Shown piece after piece: positions 34,421 through 46,030 of a DNA stretch of 64,000 nt. How positions within the stretch are numbered: position 1 is the stretch's first letter; the number at the start of each line of letters is the position of its first letter. A model generated the notes under the pieces. It did no database searches. It saw only the letters and a list, made by a program, of their open reading frames with translations, and was not told the origin of the DNA. Made by a program: the position numbers and the translations under genes. The stretch comes from Macrothele yani (lineage: Eukaryota > Arthropoda > Arachnida > Araneae > Macrothelidae), in NCBI GenBank assembly GCA_039090855.1, contig CM076997.1, positions 165,942,709-166,006,708 of the forward strand, read 5' to 3'.

Positions 34421-34673
34421 ACTTGTTTAAACTCTGTGGAAGCTTTCTGAAATGCCGTGGAGCGGAACAACAAGCCCGTGCGTCCTGGAGCTACGTCTCG
34501 GACGGAGACGTGTACAATGTTGCAAACAGAATGGATGGAATTGCCTCAGGAAAACTTCCGGCATTTTTTTGGAGTCGTTTCCTTGGCGTGTACAGCCTGA
34601 TATTCGCGTTAGAGGAGGACCAACACGTAATTAGATACGTATCTCTAATGTTTTGTGTATATACACCGATGGA

Positions 34674-35705
34674 CCATTGCATTATGACAAACTACCTAGT
34701 TAGCTGTAGGATCCCTTTTAGCCCACAAAACAGCGGTCACTCAGCGAGGCATCAATCTGATGAGACGGCGATAGGTATCCTTTGGCATCTGGTACCATAA
34801 TGTCAGCAGCAGGTCCTCTAGTTCCCTCATATTTCGGGGTGGTGGTGATTTAGCTCGAACCCGCTTTTCCAAGTCGAACCCCAAATGTTCGATTGGGTTC
34901 ATGTCAGGTGAATTTGGAGGCCAGGACATTAATTGAAAAACACCAGCTTGTTTCTCGAACCACTCCTTGACGATTCTGGCAGTGTGGCATGGTGCATTAT
35001 CTTGTTGGTAATGGCCATTACCAGCAGGGAGCATTGTGGCCATGAATGGGTGCACTTGGTCCGCAACAAAAACTGACAGCTATCAGGGATTACGCTATTG
35101 CGATAATGACGCCTAAAGTGTCCCAAGAAAGCATCACCCACAGCATAACACCGCAGCCGTCGGCCTGTTTCCTCCCAACAGTACAATCAGGTGCCAGATC
35201 CTCCGTTGGTAATCGGCGTACCCGCACTCGTTCGTCTACGTGATGCACCAGGAATCTTGATTCGTCAGACCAGGCCACTTTCTTGACGTGCAGTGGGCAT
35301 GGAGACCCGGCTGGGTCTTCGTCTGCGCAGGACCATGCGCAGACTGCGATGAACTGTGTGCTGTGAGACATTGCCCTGATCATCACTGTTCTAGCTGCAG
35401 GTGATTTCTTGCGCTGCGGCCCTGCGATCGCTGTGAACATTGCGCGACAGTCTCTTCTCCCTCTCTGGAATCAGTGAGCTGTGGACGGCACAAGGCTGGA
35501 CATCGGTTCGACGTTTGGCCATCTGTGCACCACGTTTTGTACGTACTCATTGCAGCGGCACGTGAACAACCCACAAACCGCGATGTTTCCGAGATTGTAG
35601 TTCCGACAAGCCGTGCTATCACAATTTGTCCTTTATCAAACTCCGATAAATGGGCAGCTTTTCCGATTTTGACTCCAAACACTGTACTAACCAAAATCTG
35701 ATCAT
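34674..35705 (-). pseudogene. Tc1-like transposon, 5'-truncated, transposase in three broken frames
   Basis: A terminus-like CACCGATGGACCATTGCATT follows TA at 34672-34673. Minus-strand frames: 35694-35383 has the helix-turn-helix (HLSEFDKGQIVIARLVGTTI, then RFVGCSRAAA). 35440-35090 holds a damaged middle with SDESRFLVHHVDERVR (first Asp). 35055-34741 holds YQQDNAPCHTARIVKEWFEK (second Asp) and NPIEHLGFDLEKRVR (Glu). It ends in RRLIRLMPR, just before the usual end. The right terminus is absent. The catalytic acids are present, but the frames are shifted. Confidence 0.82.
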
Positions 35706-35779
35706 ATGTAGAGGATTTTAGGAAGGGAGTATCTGAGCCCAGGTCTTAAACAACCCTTAGAAATAGAAAGCTAGGAGAT

Positions 35780-36015
35780 TTGGGCTAGAGTGCCCGATAG
35801 AAAAGTGAAACGGAAGCAAAGTAGAAATAGGAGGAAGACGCCCTTATTTATTACCGGGGGCCAGTGCCCGGGGTCCGACGGCTTAACGTGCCCATCCGAC
35901 GCACGGCGGATATTTATTTGATCGAGCGTTCGTACCTGCCTATGATCAAACCTGGGGTCCTTTCCGTGGTAGTCAGGAACGTTGCCCACTAGGCCACCCG
36001 CGGCCCAAATGCCGG
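35780..36015 (-). mobile_element. tRNA-derived SINE (family B)
   Basis: On the minus strand, GCCGCGGGTGGCCTAGTGGG holds box A and CCCCAGGTTTGATCATAGGC box B, about 35 bp apart. The body follows with CGGACCCCGGGCACTGG and AATAAATAAGGGCG. It is GC-rich and unlike family A. Confidence 0.7.
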
Positions 36016-36648
36016 TCCTCGGGTTTTATATATACTGCTTTGTAAACTTCACCTGTGCCACCGTTTGGTCTCCAGGAGTGCTCATTTCTCTAGGCTGGAG
36101 ATGGTCATAATGGAATGGCTAATCGGTTTATGTTACCTACATCTAAATCTGCGTTAATCGAATTAAATGTCGTCGCAATATGGTACAAAACAAACTGAAC
36201 ATCACTAATTTTTGTGTGAAAATTCTACATTTAATATCGCATTCCGCCATAATCCTTCGCTAGATTATTTTGACTTCTTCGTATTTCCTAAGTTTCTTTC
36301 AATCTCAATATTTCGGGAAATGTGTGAAAAACTTGCACACCATGTTGAACACTTCACTTACTGTCTGTAATTAACAGCTGAGCTTTAAATTAAATTTTCT
36401 TCCAAGTTTCGAAAAATATTCATGTTTTGGTAAATCATTTACCAAAGCATATTGGATCTAAGTTAAATGATCTTTTTTCACTAAAGCGGGAACTCATAAA
36501 CTGTTTTAAAATTTATGAAAAGATCTAGAAAATCAATTATTTTACAGGAACAATTTACACTTCACTCATATTTAGGCAAAAGAAGAAGAATTTATTTCTA
36601 TAATTTTCAATATTCTCTCCGCTGTAATATATCTTCCTAATTTATTCT

Positions 36649-36697
36649 GCTGTTCTTCTTTGTACAAATACCGCACATTTGTACAAAGAAGAACAGC
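36649..36697. repeat. Perfect 21-bp hairpin
   Basis: GCTGTTCTTCTTTGTACAAA plus T (36649-36669) is exactly complementary to 36677-36697 across the spacer ACCGCAC. A perfect 21-bp inverted repeat in this sequence is unlikely by chance. No flanking repeat is seen. Confidence 0.85.
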
Positions 36698-38682
36698 AAA
36701 ATGTGAAAACGTGTATCACGTAGAAACAGAATTTACGTGTTTGAATATCACATTCTGAAATTCGTGGGATACATTTTTCAAAGGTAAGCGTGAATTGACG
36801 TTCCAGTCTTCTTGCATAAAATATATGACTCTTCAAAAGTTAAAAAGCAGCCCTGTTCCGTTGATATTTAAGTTTATCTAAGATGACGCGTAAATTTTAT
36901 AAATTTAAAATTTTCCTTTTGAATTTATGACGTAAGAACAAAAGCATGACATGAAAGTTACTAAATCGTTTCATAGCAATTTATTACTCAGTTTCCTTCA
37001 ACGAAACTATTTCTAATTCTTTAGTGAATTTTGTAGCAAATTTAATTATGTTTTCAATTTCCAAATCCACATCATACATTCAGGTATTAAAATAATCTGC
37101 AATAAAAATAACCAATTCACAGTTTTAGCAGTTTTAGGAAGGTTAAAAGTCGTAGTTCAATTTCTGCTGTTTCTCCGTTTTTTTCTTGGTGATAACGAGT
37201 GAACCAGGAATTGAAAGAACTCCTTGGTAATGCTAATTTTCTTCTTTCTTCTGAACATTCTGTGGGCTTGTATAAGTTGTGCTATGATTTTATTCTTTTT
37301 CCATTATTTTATGGTAAGAGTGAGGTGTGAATTAAATTATTGTTCCTTTGGCAAATAAAGTAATTATGAAATCTGAATGTGGTTTCCAATTAAATTGCTG
37401 TTTCAATCAAAGCAGCCTTTGTGATGTTGTACTTTACTTAGCTTTGGAGTACTGTCATTGAGATCAACAAGATGATAATTCTAAGTTCCTGATAGCCAAT
37501 GGGATTGCTAGTTATTTTGTTTAATTACTGATGTCTTTCTGTAATAAATCTAGCGTTTTTACACATATTTTCATATAAACGTTAGTTTCCTCTTCAGCTG
37601 CCGTTTTTCTTAGAAAAGGTGATTGACTCGTTGAGTCTGGTCTTAATGACAGGTGTTTCAACTGAATGGGGGATTGTCAGGATTTTAAAATTTTCACTTC
37701 AAAACAAAACATTTGTTTTGATTTTTGCACGTAATTCAGCTGTAGCTCAAAATAATTTATAGATGAGTAATGAAGCAGATTATTTTGAATACTACTATCA
37801 CTAAGAAACTAAATAAACTATTTCAGTGTTAATGAAGTTTTATTGTGATTTATCTAGATTATTAGTTTTTCAGAAGTAGGATCAAATAATCTCGGCTTAT
37901 AATAAATGTTTTTGTAGACATTTAAGAAGATAGTGTTAGGTTTACGTAGAAAGTTGTGATAACTGTAAAAATAGATTTTAGTACCTCTTCGTCCTTGATT
38001 CTATCACAATTTTGAAGTAAGAAGTGATTACATAATGCTGTAAAAGCTTACGACTTCAGAAGAGGTTATTTTTTTATTGAACCTTTATGACATCTGTCAG
38101 CTTACTATCCTGAAAATGTTTCATAAATAAAGACTTGAAGTTTCTTCATATGTAATCGAATATTGATTGGACTCTATAACGTAATGTCATTCTCGTGAGC
38201 AAGATTGGTGTTACGCTATGTCTAAAACCATTAATAAGAATACGATGCAATGGTTCCTAATTAAACTTTACGACCAAACGAATCATAAACATAAATCAGA
38301 CTTACGATAATATTTTATTGGCTCCAGCACGAATTTGAGTAGGCACTCCACAATTTTAGACAGCAGATATCAGATTATGTTAATCTACTTGAACGTCTAC
38401 ACCCACACATCCACATGAGCAACTGTCGTATCGTCACTTTTATCTATCGTTCTTATCACAGTCATATGTCACTTTCTCTTTGACCACAAATGTGTTGCGA
38501 ACAGTATTCTTGCAAGAGAGAAGGTGTCACGTTAAGTTTGGAAGTATAACGGAGAACAAACTCAAATTTCCATAGAAAAAGGAACTAAAAATAAAAGCCA
38601 ATTTAGAATATACGTCAGAACTCTTCGTTTGGGTGAACGTTTTAACCATATGCGTAAGTTGCTTTCTGTCTATAATTTGAAA

Positions 38683-38755
38683 TATCTCTCTCTGTCTATC
38701 CGTCTCTCTCTATCTGTCTGTATCTGTCTTTCTCTCTCTCTCTCTCTCTCTCACC
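38683..38755. repeat. CT/CTGT microsatellite
   Basis: Interrupted runs of CT, CTGT and CTAT end in an uninterrupted CT run of about 20 bases. Confidence 0.85.
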
Positions 38756-39454
38756 CTCTTTTGTGAGAAATACTAGTCTTAGAAGTTCATAGAAGTGCAT
38801 AATGACTGCAATGTATCCAGCATAAAAAACTAAAAACTTTTCAAGCAAAAGCGATATTTCCTAAGTAATAGTGCAGCTAGAAAGAAGTATGAATATTCTT
38901 AAAATTTAATATGGTTGAACTGCAAATTGTTTAAGGGAGATGCTTCAAGGGAAAAATATGTTCTCCAAAAAGCCTTAAATTGAGAACCCTGATTTTTCAT
39001 AGCTTTAACGTTGAATAAATGAACAGTATAGTTTGAAAGCATTTATTGCTTTCGGATAAAATAGTTTGATGCCAGAATGTACAGACATGGAATACGTTTA
39101 AAGCATATGGAGATCTCACCGTTATCATCAAAGAAAAGATATCATTCTAATGATCGCTTCACTAAGAGATTACTCTTTACCTTCAATTCGTATGGGAAAA
39201 TGGAAGAGTTTCCTTAAGAATACACCGCAAAAAGGTGCTATATAACATGAAAAAATTGGTTAAAAAGCGAAGAACGGTTTTGGAACTTATTATACAAGTA
39301 AACATATCTTTTAACTGAGTGGTGATCTGCAGTACAAAACAAAAACGTTTCGTGTAAAGTTCCTGCTCTTCAGCTTTCCACAAAATGCAAAACTTGTGCC
39401 GGGAAAAAACATAAGACTTTTGTTTGCAGGATCATATTTAAAAGTAGAAAATCG

Positions 39455-39640
39455 CTGCACCGGTGGCGCAGTGGTCTAAAAGCTGGCTTTTTACCATTTC
39501 TTCGATATGGGTCCGGGATGGAATCCCGAGTGATGCAAGAATGGTGTGTTTCCTGGAACCAGCAGCTCTAATTTAGGGAAGGGAGACTGCTTATATCCCA
39601 TCGAGTTGCTCACGGAAGTCGATAAACCCCCTGAACAAAA
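39455..39640 (+). mobile_element. tRNA-derived SINE (family A), degraded
   Basis: It starts GCTGCACCGGTGGCGCAGTG. Box B is eroded (GGGATGGAATCCCGAGTGAT). The tail keeps TTATATCCCATCGAGTTGCT and CACGGAAGTCGATAAAC. Confidence 0.75.
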
Positions 39641-42045
39641 AAGACTGGCAGCGTGACTGAAATAACTTTTCTGCATCTTTTACGGAGAATTAGCAAAACC
39701 GTAAAATTAACAAATGGCTGTTGAGTGACTGCGTATTTTTTACATCGATGGAAAGCACTAAGAGTTTGAAGAAGAGATTGCAAATATTTAGGGCAATGAC
39801 AATTACGGTACTGGTAAATTATCACATGGCTATCAACGACCTTGTGAGAGAAGCTTTGAAAATGATCAATAGATGCGATTTATTAAGTGCGTGGAGAGTT
39901 CTCATATATTTGCACAGCATCAAGGACCATTAGGTTTCTGAAAAAATTATCACAGCACCAAACATTTTAATTGGGAAAAAATTTCCTACCTCAATAAAAC
40001 AAAATTTTGCTTTTTTGAAGCATAATTTGCTATGAAAGAAACCAGGAATACTGCAAAAAATATTCACACCAAAAACAAAGACACTTACTTGTTAAACGGT
40101 TACTTAGAACGGAATCAGAAGGCAAATTTTAATCATTATTCTGAAAAGTGACTGGGGTTAGTTGAAGTTAAGCTCCACTAGGTAAGGTTCACCACAAAAA
40201 GCAATTTTGTGAATAATACTGTTCGAGATGAAGGCCACGATATCTGTAGTTCATTAACATGATATGAATAATCATAAGTAGCCTATATAATGCGACTTAT
40301 GATGACACGAAAATTTATAGGAGGAATTTATTCAAGCAGATATGCTATGCTTAACACTGTCACGAACATTGCCATATTAAATGTCGACGAATTCCGTCTG
40401 GGAAGAAGTGATTAGTTTGCCTATGTCACATAAAAGATACTTGAAGAAATAAAAAGTTATCAACACAAAATTACCATTACATCTTAAAGGGAAGCAGAAA
40501 CCAAAGCAAATCTAATCGACTGTTATTTGTGTAGAACATTTAACGAGACCTGAATCGAACAATGAAATAGAAACCTTGCACGTGCACAAGACCCAAAGAA
40601 GGAGGATATAACATCTGTTAACCTCAGCATAGGTCATGGTACCTTACCTACTTTCTATTAACTGATAGGTTTACGTTTTTTAAAAGTATATTATGAAGTA
40701 GATATGTGTTTAGGTCTAACAGCGTAAGAGACCGATCAATTACAGTGACATTCAACGTAGTACAGTTTATTTTGCTATTCATCATTCACTGTATTTTTTT
40801 CTTTCTCACCTAATAATATATCATCCTATAGTTTCCGTATTCCCCTGTTTCACAATCATACAAGCTGATTTATGTAATGCCTTGAAAGCAATATATATTG
40901 TTGAAGTAAGCCGGGAAAAAATCCGAAGAAATTTAAATGCGCTGCACAGAAATTTGCAAAAACGCATTATCCGATGATATGGAGCAGTAAGACGTCTAAA
41001 ACACCTGAGGAAAGGAAAACTAAGAAAAGTTTCCGCTAAAAGAAACTCGCGAAAAGGATTTTTAAGCCATTTATCAAAGCCTCACACATGGGTAAAGCAT
41101 GTCAGCTATAATCTATTTCAGGGATGAAAAAACATTTTTTTTGCTTTAGTTGGTAGATAAGTGTTCTCCAGTCTGCACTTGGAAAACTTTCTCTTTCATT
41201 CAAAAAACGATTTTCTTGAGCATATCTTCCTAGATACCGTTTAGCTTAAATTCTACACGGTGATATGTTCCAAAGAAATTAGTTCTCGCAGTAGTATTGT
41301 GAAATAACAACAATACGAAAAAATAAACTATGTTACGAGCAGATGTTTGCAATCAATTTAGACACATGGTAGATACTGAACGGAAATGTATTTCTTATAA
41401 GCGCTGTAATTTATAAACAGACACAAGACAGGATGCTCTTTTCTTTTTCCTTGTTTGTTTCCTTTTTTTCTCTGAAGACAAATGTAACGAATTGTAGCTA
41501 AATAATGCTTCACGTTATGCTCACGCGATTGATTTACACACAAACACTTATAATTGCAATATTGTTTATGATTTTGATTCGTTGTCGAGATGTGCGAGGT
41601 AAACGAATGCATGATCTGCCATTTGCTAAAGAAACTAAACTATACCATTCGTAGTAGAGCCAGGAACTACGTTTTGAAGTAACTTCAGTGGGAAGATAAC
41701 CAGGAAAATTATTTTGAAATCTCAAAATATGACAAGTTACGTTCTGTCCCAACCATTGCAGAGATATGGAATCATAATGTCTAAATTTTGCGTTAATGTC
41801 TTTCCATTCAAATGAAATTTTTGTCGTTAGTTTTAAAACACGCGTCTTGATTTACCAGATATATGCACAATAATTTTGAAACAAACTATTTAGAGATAAA
41901 CAAAATTCTGAAATACTAATGCAGAGGTTGTGTTTTTGAATAGTTCCCAACGTATTTGACAACAAACACAACTTCCTTCCTACGTTTTGTTATTTCCTCA
42001 ATTTTGGGATCACAGGAAGTCTGATTTTAATTGTACAATGATATA
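39641..42045. other. Unassigned AT-rich intergenic DNA
   Basis: No feature is recognised before the Tc1-like terminus at 42046. Confidence 0.45.
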
Positions 42046-42547
42046 CACTGTATTGACAAAAGTCACCTGACACCCCTTCAAAAACAAATGAACTGATCCA
42101 CTGCGGTGTTAAGATGCGCGTTACAGCTGCAAACAGTATCAAAAGAAGCCTGCAGCTGACCGCGATCATATCGCTCTGTGAGGTTTAGTGAAATTGCCGT
42201 GGCGGGAGAAAACTGACTTTGAGAAAGGAAAGATTGTTGGGTGTTATATTAGTGGCTTCTCCATAAAAGAAACCGAGAAGCCTTTAAACATACCCAAGTC
42301 AACTGTTTTGGATGAACTGGATAAGTGGAAGGCGCATGGAGTGCCTGAAGCATCAAAATATACCATCCAACCAAAGAAAATTGGTGATACAAGACGTGGA
42401 AGCATGAGCAGAGTCGTTACAGCTAATCGACGGAGTACAACTGTACAAGACCTCAGTGTACAGGTAAGTAAAAATGCTGGAGTCTCAGTATGTACACGCA
42501 CCATTTGTAAAAAACTTCATTCCATGGATTACCGTCGTCGCGCGGCT
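42046..42547 (+). mobile_element. Tc1-like transposon, left half (split by the Polinton)
   Basis: The terminus CACTGTATTGACAAAAGTCA follows TA at 42044-42045. It matches, in complement, the right end TGACTTTTGTCAATA at about 60290-60305. The transposase reading frame from about 42190 encodes FEKGKIVGCYISGFSIKETE and the second helix-turn-helix region (VVTANRRSTTVQDLSVQVSK). It is open up to the Polinton insertion site after codons for RRRAA. The expected start is eroded: a GTG stands near 42188 and no ATG fits. The right half is at 59585-60305. Confidence 0.88.
42542..42547. repeat. Polinton target-site duplication, left (GCGGCT)
   Basis: GCGGCT abuts the first base of the Polinton terminus. 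The identical six bases follow the last base at 59585-59590. Six-base duplications are characteristic of Polinton integration. Confidence 0.95.
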
Positions 42548-42859
42548 AGTAGTATATATATATGGAGTTACGAGCGCAATCAGAGGGAAACGCTCAAAAT
42601 GAACGAAAATCATAAAAATATACACATTTTTAACATAAAAACCAATAAAAAATCATTAAAAGTCATCAAAATTAAAAAATTCATAGCTTCCTTATGGGGG
42701 AAATAACGTAAAATGAAAAAAATCAACATTTAAGGATCATCATAATATTTATTGATGTTCATAAAAAATGCATTAAAAAAAGGGGTACCCAAAATGGATA
42801 CCCCTTATAGAAAGATTAAAAATTGTTGGAAGATTAAAAATATAGGAAGATTGAAAAAT
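42548..42859. repeat. Polinton terminal inverted repeat, left
   Basis: It starts AGTAGTATATATATATGGAG. It contains AATCAGAGGGAAACGCTC, the AAAATCATTAAAA tract and the hairpin GGGGTA...TACCCC at 42782-42804. It matches the right end over its whole length with scattered differences and one ~18-bp insertion near 42823. The repeat functions as the replication and integration end. Confidence 0.93.
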
Positions 42860-42861
42860 AT

Positions 42862-43473
42862 TTAAATTTTATGACATATCTTTGCAACTAAATACACAAC
42901 AAGTTTTTTATAGTTTATATTTATAAAATCATCAGAGAATTTTCTGTTGATAACAATATCACACCAGTTAATTTTATCTTTATATTTCATAATGAAATCT
43001 TCTGTAAATTCTTGGTTTCTTGTAACTTCTTTTCAATCAATAAAATCACTAAGAAAATCTATAGTTTCTTCACTTAATTTTTGTTTTATTGGAATTATTG
43101 ACATGTCTAAGAATCGAAAGTTTTCTTTTATAAAATCATTACTTAATTTTTGATACATAGAAATTCTTCTCATATCTAATTTATCAATATTCATTAATAT
43201 AAAACTCTCAGAAAGTGTTTGATATTGAGAAATCAAAGACCAGTTTAATTTATTGTTATTCATAAAATATTCAGAAGGAATCTGATATTAAGAAATTTTA
43301 TCCCAGTTCACTTTATCACGAAATTCTGAAATAAAATCTTCAGATAATTTTTGATATTCTGATATTAAATCCCAATTTACTGCATCTTTTACACTTCTAA
43401 TTATATCTTCTGAAAGTTCATTATCTTTAGAAAATGAATCCCAATTAATATTACTCCTAATTAACCTATCCAT
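42862..43473 (-). pseudogene. NWDxIS-repeat protein, two in-frame stops
   Basis: A 203-codon frame begins at an ATG within TATAAATGG and is broken only by TAA at 43288-43290 and TGA at 43033-43035. The TGA falls where the repeat expects Trp, so one G-to-A change explains it. The protein is made almost entirely of repeats of about 23-26 residues of the type VNWDLISEYQKLSEDFISEF: Trp, two variable residues, Ile-Ser, Gln-x-Leu-Ser and Phe-Ile at fixed spacing. Repeats of this kind are familiar to me from large DNA viruses and phages, but I do not know a function. It is the last gene of the virion block, next to the left terminus. Confidence 0.8.
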
Positions 43474-43490
43474 TTATATAGAATGTATTT

Positions 43491-44409
43491 TTATAAAAGG
43501 AATGTTATTTTTTCAATTTCTAAGTAAGGTTTAAAAATGTTTAATTCTAAATAAGACATGACTTGTATGCTTAATTCATCATTCTTTTTTCCTGATGCAA
43601 AGAGTATTAAAGGTTTATCTGTGTAGGCATCACCATTAAATAATATATTCTCCCCAAGTGTAATTAAAACTTCTGATTTCCCTTTACTATAATTTAAACG
43701 TAAATAAAATGTAATTTTCATATCCATATTTTCACTCAGTTTCATATTTCTGTCAAGGAGATTGCTACAAAATTTCATAAAAACGACTGTTTCCCAGTAA
43801 CGCATAGCACCATGAGTATTATATGCTTTTTTATCTTCTTCAATTGTTGCATAAAATTTTTGATTATCCACATAATTTTTATTAAATGCGTCATACGTAT
43901 CCTGAGGAGATGGAATATTCACTATTCTTTTATTTTGAACATCAAACTTTTCATCTTTTAAAATTAAAACAATATCTTCTAAATACCTCTTATTCACTGC
44001 ATTCTTATCTGCTGTAGGATCAGCAACATTTCCTATTCTTTTACCTTTTTCATTAATTACATTCCCATCTTGAATATGTAAATATTTTTGATCCAAATTA
44101 CTTAATTTACCTTTAAGTACAGCATCTAAATATTTTATTCTTACAGCAGTTTCTTGAACAAAATCTGAAAAACTACCATTAATATTTTTTTCTATTTCAT
44201 TTTTAACTTCCAGATTATTCTCTCATATTTGTTTTAAAACATATTCTTTTGTAGTAACATCATGTTCATCTATAGGTTCTTTACAATTTTTAAATTTTTT
44301 CTTCCATATCATAATTACCATCATCTGTTAATTTAAATCCATTTCCAGAAGGTCCAAGTGGTCCAATTCGAAATTATTCATAAGATGAACCAAAAGGGTA
44401 CCAATTCAT
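43491..44409 (-). pseudogene. Fibre-like protein with 'KxYVD' repeats, broken
   Basis: The start is an ATG in AAATAAATGA. The N-terminus has a short Gly-Pro segment (GPLGPSGNG). The middle and C-terminal parts contain the repeat seen in many tail-fibre and spike proteins: EPIDEHDVTTKEYV, VADPTADKNAVNKRYLED and IPSPQDTYDAFNKNYVD. The last ~115 residues look like a compact beta domain. Breaks: TAA 12 codons in, a frameshift near 44300 and TGA near 44222. From 44096 the frame is open for 201 codons. By position next to the major capsid gene and by the repeats, I infer a vertex fibre or receptor-binding spike. Confidence 0.7.
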
Positions 44410-44413
44410 TTAT

Positions 44414-45753
44414 TTAATCTAAAGTTTTCAAAGTTTTAAATTCCTTATTAGCCATATTAAGTGATCCTATTTTTCTTTCATTCACGATGAAATAAAATCT
44501 ATATGGTTTACCTGGATTTGATCCTAATCTCCAGTTAAATTCTAGTCTTAAATTCGAAATATTATTATACTCTGGATGATTAGATAAATTAAAATAAAAG
44601 ATTGGATACAATCTCGCATAATTTACATAAGTTATAAGACATCCACTTTCAGTATTATGAGTATTTAATCCAGCTGCTAATAATTCAGAATAACATCTAT
44701 TGTAATCTAACTGCCCATCTTTAAAATTCGTTTTATAAATTTCTTCTGGAACTTTTTTATTATTACATAATATCCAGCATTCAAGGAGATCTAAATTATC
44801 AAAAATCATATTATTCTGATTTTGATTGATTTCTTTTTCTACATACTGTGGAATGACAAGAACACTTAACACCTCATCAGATTAGTTCTTATTTGACATA
44901 CACCACTTGATGTTGTTTGCTGATTACTTTTCTCAATTGAAGCAGAACACCAAGTAATTTCAATAGGTGTAGAATTCAAAGCTGTACTTTTAAATTCAAC
45001 CGCAATGGATGCGTACAACTCTACATAAGGTAACCATAATTGAAAATCAGATATAATAACTTTATAATTAGGATTTGCAACATCTATGCATAACATATCA
45101 TTATGACTATTTCTTTGAAATTCAAATGTAATTTTTACATCATAAATTAATCTTCTAAAATCGTTGAGGAACCCAAACAGTTGTCTTAAAGGAATCCAAA
45201 ATTTTATTACATTGCTGTTTTTTGTTAAAAGCCATCTCTGTCTAAATCCTTTATTATAAGAAGGATTTTCTTTTAATTTGATATCTGAACCTTTCTTTAC
45301 ATCTTTATTAGGATCATCTATTACTATTTTATCTTTATCAGCTGATTCTGATGTATCAACATAATACATCATATTTGTAGCCTCTGAAGTGGAATAATCT
45401 TTTGTGAAATTTATAAGTCCGTTAATTTGATGAATTAATGAATCACATTCAATATTGGAATCAGTTTGTTCTTTTCCTATAGTTAATGAAGCGGATCTAA
45501 ACAGATTCCCACCATTTACAAATGTAACATTATCAGTTCCTATAGTATCATTATTATTTTTCACTATTTTACTTTCTAAGCATATATAATCGTTACTATA
45601 TAATATAGGTGAATTTGTATCTTTAATAGTAAACTTATATTGATCAGATTCTTTTACATTAGTACTATCTTCATTATGTTTTATATATTCATACTTAGCA
45701 ATTTTATTACTATAATAATCTGGAATAGATTTTAAGTCCCAAAGTTTTTCCAT
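44414..45753 (-). pseudogene. MCP: Major capsid protein (double jelly-roll), one frameshift
   Basis: In Polintons this protein forms the hexon-like shell. The first 295 codons (45753-44866) start at ATG in CTAATAAATGG. They contain the pattern RQRWLLTKNSNVIKFWIPLR followed by QLFGFLNDFRRLIYDVKIT, which matches the conserved middle of Polinton capsid proteins. After a one-base frameshift near 44870, the frame 44872-44414 continues with LLECWILCNNKK and RLYPIFYFNLSNHPEYNN to the stop. The total of about 440 residues is near the lower end of the family. No catalytic or binding residues apply. The gene lies between the fibre-like and the small YGG-type genes. Confidence 0.85.
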
Positions 45754-45770
45754 TTATTAGGATAAAAAAC

Positions 45771-46027
45771 TCATTTATACCATTTCAAACCAGATCCATA
45801 TCGATCCTGAATTTTCTTTTTAGCTAATATATCATTAACAGTTACAGGGGGTTTAGATAATATATTTTCAAGTTTATTTTGAATAACTTTTTTAGCTTTA
45901 TCTTCAATTGCTGTTTTTGCTGATTTACCTAAAACTTCTAATATTTTTTTCCAAAAGTTTTAATTCCTTCAGTGAAGATATTACCACCATATCGTTTTGC
46001 ATATAATCTATGTTTGTTATAATTCAT
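45771..46027 (-). pseudogene. Small basic YGG-type protein, one frameshift
   Basis: This gene of about 85 codons starts MNYNKHRLYAKRYGGNIFTE and ends with DRYGSGLKWYK-stop. The frame shifts in a run of A bases near 45945. The YGG-N and YGS-G strings resemble cleavage sites of adenovirus-type proteases ((M/I/L)XGG-X), and the protein is basic. I infer a small core or cement protein processed by the protease encoded three genes upstream. It lies between the two capsid genes with spacings of only a few bases. Confidence 0.6.
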
Positions 46028-46030
46028 TTT

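Larger units (their letters stand above)
36016..39454. other. Unassigned AT-rich intergenic DNA
   Basis: I see no coding or transposon signal apart from the hairpin at 36649-36697 and the CT-rich microsatellite at 38683-38755. Confidence 0.5.

Noticed and set aside
35090..35443. Independent gene of 116 codons on the minus strand
   Set aside because: It contains the SDESRF region of the Tc1 transposase in a shifted frame and belongs to that pseudogene.
42947..43153. Plus-strand 68-codon frame near the left Polinton end
   Set aside because: It is antisense to the NWDxIS repeat gene, whose repeat pattern and start context are far more convincing.
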